32,382 nucleotides of DNA, from positions 1 through 32,382 of the IMG/VR virus record IMGVR_UViG_3300035670_000849, one strand, 5' to 3'. Position 1 is the first letter of the stretch; every line of letters begins with the position of its first letter. This DNA comes from a virus. Below, piece by piece: positions 28,029-32,382 of this stretch. Made by a program: the position numbers and the translations under genes. Below the pieces are notes generated by a model. That model was given only the letters and a program-made list of their open reading frames with translations. It ran no database searches and was not told the origin of the DNA.

Positions 28029-29360
28029 CTAGACCTCGTAAACCCCAGCAGGATTAGCAGGGTCAATCTGTGCAACCTGTTGCAGCTGTGTTGATGGAAC
28101 TCCAGTGTGAGCCATAGGTGGCAGACCGAGCTTGGCCAAAACATCGGCAGGGTCGAAACCAACCTGAATGAGCATCTGAGCCATCTTGACTCGCTCTTGC
28201 TCCTCAACAATGGTGGTAGCGGTTAGTGCGATGTTCGCTAGTGGAACTCGGTGCTGATCGCCGTTGCCTACTGGGGAGTAGTCTTCGAGTGCGCGGATTT
28301 CGTTTACTGAGTAAGCGCCCATCTGAGAAAGCACAGAGTAAGCGGTCACACGGCTGTTGAAGTCACCGCGCTGGAGAGCGTTGGTGTTGAACTTGATAAA
28401 GGCTTCGACAGGTAGCAGGCGTGAGTAAGCCCATTCAAGTTTCTCGACAAATGGCCTAAGCGTGTTTGTGACAAACTGAATCTGATTCTGCTCGACTGAG
28501 GCATAGCTCTGAGTGCCTGGAATCCCCATAAGGCTTAGAGGGATGTTGAATAGGCGAGCAACTTCCTCGACAGCAAAGCGGCGAGATTCTAGGAACTGTG
28601 CCGAGTCATTGTCTACCTGAGTTGAAACATACTTAGCGCCACCTGACAGGATGCCTGTTTTGTGTGCTTTGCGGAAACCGCTGTGACGAGAGTCGAAGCC
28701 CTGTTGCAGTTGTTTAGCCTGCTCTTGAGTTAGAGGCCCAGGATACTCGATAACACCCTGAGTTGTTGCACCCTGACCAAAGAATCGGGCTGCATACTGT
28801 TGCAAAGCTGAGGCGACACCTAGAGCATCTGAGAGCTTGCTGACTCGGCTGATACCGCGCAAAGCGCCAGGCTCAATAACATCCACAATGTGCAAGACAT
28901 CCTCAGAGGTTAGAGTCTTTTCCTCGCCGGTTATGATGAAGATTTTGCGACCAAGGCCGTTGCGCCTTACCTCAACAGTTGAGGGGTCAAGTGCGACAAG
29001 GTTCACAATCTCGCCGTTGCCATCGCGGAAGATTCGCACAAAAGCGTTGCCGTCAATTAGCAGGGAAACTAGAACCTGACCATAGTGGCCCTGTCGAGTC
29101 AAATCAACATCTGGCTGATCAACCCAAGCAGGTCGAGGTCGGAAAGGTCTGCGAATACCGTCTTGACGGATGAAAGAATCAACAGGCAGGGTTGAGATGC
29201 TGTCGCTGATTAGGCTAACGGCTGAGAAGAAAGCAACAATCTCAAAAGCGGTCTTGTTGTTTACATTCACCCCAGCAGCGTTCTCAAGATACAGGTCTGA
29301 GCCTGTTCCCCAAACGGTCTGAAAAGAGATTGCTCTGCTCTCGGTCAATCTGTTCAGCAT
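28029..29360 (-). CDS. Portal protein (HK97 family)
   Basis: 443-aa portal. The N-terminal NNKTAFEIVAFFSAVSLISDSISTLP is the standard portal start. It is followed by DGNAFVRIFRDGNGEIVNLVALDP, LHIVDVIEPGALRG, RRFAVEEVARLFNIPLSLMG and SVEQNQIQFVTNTLRPFVEKLEWAYSRLL, all in family order. It forms the dodecameric DNA gate at one vertex. It overlaps the small membrane gene by 1 nt. It lies after terminase and before the protease, as expected. Confidence 0.95.
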   Translation of the reverse strand: MLNRLTESRAISFQTVWGTGSDLYLENAAGVNVNNKTAFEIVAFFSAVSLISDSISTLPVDSFIRQDGIRRPFRPRPAWVDQPDVDLTRQGHYGQVLVSLLIDGNAFVRIFRDGNGEIVNLVALDPSTVEVRRNGLGRKIFIITGEEKTLTSEDVLHIVDVIEPGALRGISRVSKLSDALGVASALQQYAARFFGQGATTQGVIEYPGPLTQEQAKQLQQGFDSRHSGFRKAHKTGILSGGAKYVSTQVDNDSAQFLESRRFAVEEVARLFNIPLSLMGIPGTQSYASVEQNQIQFVTNTLRPFVEKLEWAYSRLLPVEAFIKFNTNALQRGDFNSRVTAYSVLSQMGAYSVNEIRALEDYSPVGNGDQHRVPLANIALTATTIVEEQERVKMAQMLIQVGFDPADVLAKLGLPPMAHTGVPSTQLQQVAQIDPANPAGVYEV

Positions 29361-29497
29361 TAGTTACCTCTCTCCAAAGCCAGCCCAAAGAGTAGCGCCC
29401 CGATGCCGGCGATGATGATGCCAGCCGGAATGAAGATGAATCCAACACCCACAGCGATAACCGCAATTCCTGCGATTTGTAATCCAGTTGCTAACAT
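29360..29497 (-). CDS. Small membrane protein between terminase and portal (45 aa)
   Basis: A 45-codon frame from ATG 29497, preceded by AAAGAGGTTGA, to TAA 29360 (TAATG with portal). It is extremely hydrophobic (IAGIAVIAVGVGFIFIPAG; IIIAGIGALLFGLAL), with two membrane segments joined by a Pro-Ala-Gly turn. Similar unannotated small membrane genes often sit here in actinophages. Function unknown. Confidence 0.7.
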   Translation of the reverse strand: MLATGLQIAGIAVIAVGVGFIFIPAGIIIAGIGALLFGLALERGN

Positions 29498-29506
29498 TCA
29501 ACCTCT

Positions 29507-31027
29507 TTAGATAAAAAACTCAGGTATAACCTGTTCTTCTATTCTACCGCTTGCTCGGTCATAGGCAATCACCGCGCCAACAGCCGCGTCAATTTTGCGG
29601 TTAGAGTTGCGGTTCTCTTTCACAATGCGAGGGCCAAGGTTGTCAATCTTGACAACAGCATTAGACAAATGGCGAGCTAGTAGAGGGTTGCCATCGTGAG
29701 TTAGCCTTTCCTCGACTACCGCATCATAGAACTTGGCACAGGCTGTCACCATTCGGCGAGCTGAGGTAGAGGGGAACTCCACAATCGGCACACCCATATC
29801 CTGCATCACTTCCATAGACCTTTGCCAGCGAAAAGGGTCACAGGCTACTTCTCGGACTTTGAACCGAGCGCAAAAGTCAATGATTGTGTTTTCTGCATCC
29901 TGGATGTCTACTCGCCACAGGTCATCTGCCCCTGCTGGCTTTTCCCAAGCCTTGACCATAAAGACATAAGGTTTCTCATCGGCTTTAGGAATCTGACAAC
30001 CAACAATGACAGTCGAGTCACCTGAGAAAGAGCCGTCAAAGCCGAGGATGTATTCGGCATCAGGGTCAAGCTCTTTAGTGTCAGAGCAGGCTTCCCAAGT
30101 GCCAGAGGGCAACCAAGACAACTGCGAGCTAACCCACTGATTCATTCGCTTAGTTCTAAACTCCGCCTCTGGAGTTCGGCGCACAGCAGACTCAAAGTCT
30201 TCTCGGCTAACAATGTCATCAAAGCCAGGATTAGCAAGCGCCCAGTTAGCAGGGTCGCGGTGGTCAGCATCATCTGGGGCAGCCCACCAAGCCATAAAGA
30301 AAGCCGGATCAACAACCTCGCCAGAGGCTACCCTTTTGCCGTAGTTATAGAGCGAATAACAAACAGAGTCTTGACCTGTCGAGTCGGTCTTTACCCCAGC
30401 GGTAGTGATGGCGACTAACTGCCCAATCTTGCCTCGGTTTCCCATAGCAAGAGAGAAAACATCAAACAGCTCTCGGTTCTTGTGAGCGTGAAGCTCATCC
30501 ATAATCACTCGGCTAGGGTTCAAACCCTCTTTAGAGTAAGCCTCAGCAGAAACAACCCTAAACACCGAATTACTGGCAGGCACAAAGATTGAATCTCGAT
30601 AAACCTGAACTAGCTCTGAGAGTTCGCTGTTCTCCACCATTCGCTTTGCTTCGCCAAACACAATGCGAGCCTGTTCCTTTTCAGCAGCAACCGCGATAAC
30701 CTCGCCACCTGTGATGCCCTCAGCAATCAAAGAGTAGAGGCCGATAGCCGCACTAGAGAGCGCCGATTTGCCGTTCTTTCTCGGAAGCCCGAGGAGTGCC
30801 GTCTGTGCAAGCAAGCCACCATTCTCATCACGAGCGTAAAGGTGTTTTAAAAGTTCGGTCTGCCAAGGTCGCATCTTTAGCGCCTCACCTGCTCGACCTG
30901 CAATGCCGTCTTTACCAATAGAGCCAAAGGTTTCAGCGAACATAGCCGCAAACTCGCCATCGCCTCGCTCAATAGCCTCGGCAGGCACAGGGGTCAAATA
31001 AAGCGGTGGCCAACTAGAGGCTGTCAA
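29507..31027 (-). CDS. Terminase large subunit
   Basis: 506-aa terminase. The ATPase Walker A is LLGLPRKNGKSALSS, around residue 80, and Walker B is SRVIMDELHAH, near 172. The nuclease part has FDGSFSGDSTVIV, ACDPFRWQRSMEVM and the C-terminal KIDAAVGAVIAYDRA, as in terminase_1 proteins. It pumps and cuts the DNA during packaging. The start is TTG 31027, 14 nt inside the preceding mini-gene; no other start gives the full ATPase. Its end includes a copy of the GTAGAATAGAAG motif. Confidence 0.95.
   Translation of the reverse strand: MTASSWPPLYLTPVPAEAIERGDGEFAAMFAETFGSIGKDGIAGRAGEALKMRPWQTELLKHLYARDENGGLLAQTALLGLPRKNGKSALSSAAIGLYSLIAEGITGGEVIAVAAEKEQARIVFGEAKRMVENSELSELVQVYRDSIFVPASNSVFRVVSAEAYSKEGLNPSRVIMDELHAHKNRELFDVFSLAMGNRGKIGQLVAITTAGVKTDSTGQDSVCYSLYNYGKRVASGEVVDPAFFMAWWAAPDDADHRDPANWALANPGFDDIVSREDFESAVRRTPEAEFRTKRMNQWVSSQLSWLPSGTWEACSDTKELDPDAEYILGFDGSFSGDSTVIVGCQIPKADEKPYVFMVKAWEKPAGADDLWRVDIQDAENTIIDFCARFKVREVACDPFRWQRSMEVMQDMGVPIVEFPSTSARRMVTACAKFYDAVVEERLTHDGNPLLARHLSNAVVKIDNLGPRIVKENRNSNRKIDAAVGAVIAYDRASGRIEEQVIPEFFI
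29536..29547 (-). promoter_or_regulatory. Repeated motif GTAGAATAGAAG in the terminase 3' end
   Basis: Minus strand GCGGTAGAATAGAAG, same orientation as the other four copies and close to the end of the terminase gene. It lies inside coding sequence, so it may be partly constrained by codons. It precedes the small membrane and portal genes; TTGCCT lies 16 nt upstream of its TAGAAT. Confidence 0.35.
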
Positions 31028-31133
31028 TGTCTACCTCGATAAATCGGGCTGCCTCAAAATAGCGCCGAGCAACCAAGCGGTCAATTAGGCGCAGGTAGTA
31101 TTCAGCCCCAAAGCGGTATCGCCGTTTAGCCAT
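31014..31133 (-). CDS. Small basic protein between terminase subunits (39 aa)
   Basis: A 39-codon frame from ATG 31133 (8-nt overlap with the small subunit, ATGGCTAA) to TAG 31014. The sequence is basic and helical (AKRRYRFGAEYYLRLIDRL; VARRYFEAARFI) with a short acidic end. It could bind DNA or terminase, but this is inference. Coupling on both sides supports translation. Confidence 0.65.
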   Translation of the reverse strand: MAKRRYRFGAEYYLRLIDRLVARRYFEAARFIEVDIDSL

Positions 31134-31554
31134 TCTTAGCAGCCTTTAGTTCTAGTAGTTGATCTAGTTTAGATTTAGCTTTTGCCTCTGCAACTCCAGC
31201 CTTGAGGCGAGCCTCTGGCGTTAGTATCAAAGTCTTTAGGCTGTTCTCGATTGAATCTTCTAGCTTTCTAAGGGCTGCTCTTTGTCGCCAGTCATCGGGA
31301 TTCTCGATAAGCCAATTAGTCAAGATGTCGCGCTCATCCATTCGCTCGCACAGTAGGGCTAAAGCGGTATAGTCAGCATTTAGGCTAATCCAGCCCAGTG
31401 ACCAAGCCTGATTCCATAACTGCAAACCTGATTCCTCTAAGCGCCGAGGTGGGCTAGGGATTTTAGCAACAGGCTCACTGATTGCGAGAGTAGGGCTAGG
31501 CTCTCTTGACCCGATGAGCTTTTTCAACTCAGGTGATTTACCAGGATTAGGCAT
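31126..31554 (-). CDS. Terminase small subunit
   Basis: 142-aa protein. The start PNPGKSPELKKLIGSREPS and the middle SGLQLWNQAWSLGWISLNADYTALALLCERMDERD fit the P27-like small terminase family, with a C-terminal helical oligomerisation part (ARLKAGVAEAKAKSKLDQLL). It recognises the packaging start. It precedes the large subunit, with a short gene between, and follows an HNH gene by an 8-nt overlap (ATGCCTAA). Confidence 0.85.
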   Translation of the reverse strand: MPNPGKSPELKKLIGSREPSPTLAISEPVAKIPSPPRRLEESGLQLWNQAWSLGWISLNADYTALALLCERMDERDILTNWLIENPDDWRQRAALRKLEDSIENSLKTLILTPEARLKAGVAEAKAKSKLDQLLELKAAKNG

Positions 31555-32302
31555 TTAGACCCTCAATCAGTTTGTCGCTCTTTTGATTATTGCAAATCCA
31601 ATGAGCAAGTTGCAGGTTATCAATCTCATCTGTTCCGCCCTTAGATAGTGGAATGATGTGGTCAATGGTTGCACCAAATCGGCTAGTCCGAGCAAGCGTT
31701 AAGTCAATAGGCTCTTTACAGATTTGGCAGTCTGACCCATCTGTTTCAACTAACATCTCGACCCAAACTCTTGACGGTTTTACTGTGGCATTTTGACGCT
31801 TGACAGTTTTTATCCTGTTCCTGGCAGACTGAGCTTGCCTAGAGCATTCAGGATGGTAGCGTTTGACTCCGCCTAGTGGAGTCAATCGTTCAATCTTTTC
31901 TTCGCACCAATCGCAGTCGTAAACATAAACATCTTTCTTAGGATTTTTCTTGCGCCATTCAGTAGATGATTGCGATGCTCGGTAATCAAGTCGGCAATCT
32001 GTGGAGCAAAATCTTTGAGCCTTAATGCGAGTAATGAACTCTGATCCACAACCATCGCAAGATTTGGTCATTGGGTCATTTCTTTTGACCTTGCTGTCGT
32101 ACATACATTTACGAGTGCAAAATTTCTTTTCCTTATTTCTAGCCGACACAATGAACTCAGTTCCGCAATAGTCGCAAGGCTTAGAAACTTTAGGCGCATA
32201 GTAAAAAGATGACCTGCACTCCTTTGAGCAAAATAATGCCTGCCGCCCAGTTTGATTAGGCGCTTTTAGTGGAACATCCCCACCGCAGTATTTGCAGTTC
32301 AT
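31547..32302 (-). CDS. HNH endonuclease with four zinc-finger modules, next to terminase
   Basis: 251-aa protein. Four Cys-rich modules come first: CKYCGG...FCSKEC, CDYCGTEF...FCTRKC, CDGCGSEF...FCSTDC and CDWCEEKI...YHPEC. The C-terminal HNH domain (CQICKEP, IDHIIPLSKGGTDEIDNL, HWICN) follows. HNH proteins beside terminase genes are required for cos cleavage or packaging in HK97-like phages, so this one may be a packaging component. It is the first gene of the leftward late region; ATG 32302 has only a weak AGG. Confidence 0.88.
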   Translation of the reverse strand: MNCKYCGGDVPLKAPNQTGRQALFCSKECRSSFYYAPKVSKPCDYCGTEFIVSARNKEKKFCTRKCMYDSKVKRNDPMTKSCDGCGSEFITRIKAQRFCSTDCRLDYRASQSSTEWRKKNPKKDVYVYDCDWCEEKIERLTPLGGVKRYHPECSRQAQSARNRIKTVKRQNATVKPSRVWVEMLVETDGSDCQICKEPIDLTLARTSRFGATIDHIIPLSKGGTDEIDNLQLAHWICNNQKSDKLIEGLNA

Positions 32303-32314
32303 AAAACCATAATA

Positions 32315-32341
32315 CCTGACAAATGTTTGACAAGTGGTGGT
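32315..32341 (-). promoter_or_regulatory. Possible promoter elements upstream of the late operon
   Basis: On the minus strand two TTGTCA hexamers (5' of TTTGTCAGG, shared with the 8034 promoter) precede TATTAT, which lies 6 nt before the HNH ATG 32302. No TTGTCA is 16-18 nt from TATTAT, so a standard promoter cannot be fixed. Confidence 0.3.
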
Positions 32342-32362
32342 AGTTCCGAATCGTATTGGTTG

Positions 32363-32376
32363 CCTGCATATGCAGG
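32363..32376. repeat. 14-bp perfect palindrome at the right end
   Basis: CCTGCATATGCAGG is a perfect inverted repeat 6 nt from the window end, upstream of the terminase-proximal HNH gene. It may mark the packaging or cohesive-end region or a regulator site. Nothing in the sequence decides between these. Confidence 0.4.
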
Positions 32377-32382
32377 AAAAGA

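Noticed and set aside
1-32382. Integrase, immunity repressor, attP site or CRISPR array
   Set aside because: No recombinase motifs, no typical repressor beside an integrase, and no regularly spaced repeats were seen.

Overview
This window looks like most or all of the genome of a small tailed phage (siphovirus type, HK97-fold head) that infects an actinobacterium. The actinobacterial assignment rests on a WhiB-family Fe-S protein, an NrdH-redoxin with the CVQC active site, an actinophage-style ssDNA-binding protein and an actinophage-style gene set. A freshwater actinobacterial host is my guess and is not shown by the sequence. I see no integrase, immunity repressor, DNA polymerase, primase, helicase or tRNA. 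Either the phage relies on the host replisome or these genes lie outside the window.

Almost every gene is on the minus strand, so the biological order runs from position 32302 down to 60. The late half (32302-12614) holds an HNH endonuclease, terminase small subunit, a 39-aa basic peptide, terminase large subunit, a tiny membrane protein, portal, a beta-rich virion-like protein, a multidomain prohead protease, and a small helical protein. Next come tandem terminators, a promoter and a long leader, followed by the major capsid protein and its terminator. Then follow a sugar-modification cassette (two glycosyltransferases and a cytidylyltransferase), a head-tail connector, tail terminator, major tail protein, and tail chaperones with a -1 frameshift. 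The rest is an HK97-gp10-like protein, tape measure, a tail-tip protein, a carbohydrate-binding tail fibre and a lysis group (two membrane proteins around an M23 peptidase).

The early half (12299-60) starts with a YqaJ-type exonuclease and an ERF/Sak-like annealing protein, then SSB and a RusA resolvase. About 440 bp of non-coding, hairpin-rich DNA (9376-9813) separates two of these blocks. A long, tightly overlapping operon of small genes follows from 8034 to about 60: wHTH, NrdH, several zinc proteins, a metallophosphoesterase, two DNA methyltransferases, a possible nuclease, an FmdB-type zinc ribbon and HNH nucleases. Many genes overlap by exactly 1, 4 or 8 nt.

Only two genes are on the plus strand: whiB (12345-12617), divergent from the exonuclease over a 45-bp region with overlapping promoters, and a mobile-type HNH gene (23322-23978) whose last codons run through the capsid terminator. 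The observations most worth a second look are the structured intergenic region at 9376-9813, a 12-bp motif (GTAGAATRKAAG on the minus strand) repeated five times in one orientation, the CCCAAAA frameshift site, the insulated capsid transcription unit, and a recurring CCCH zinc module shared by three proteins.
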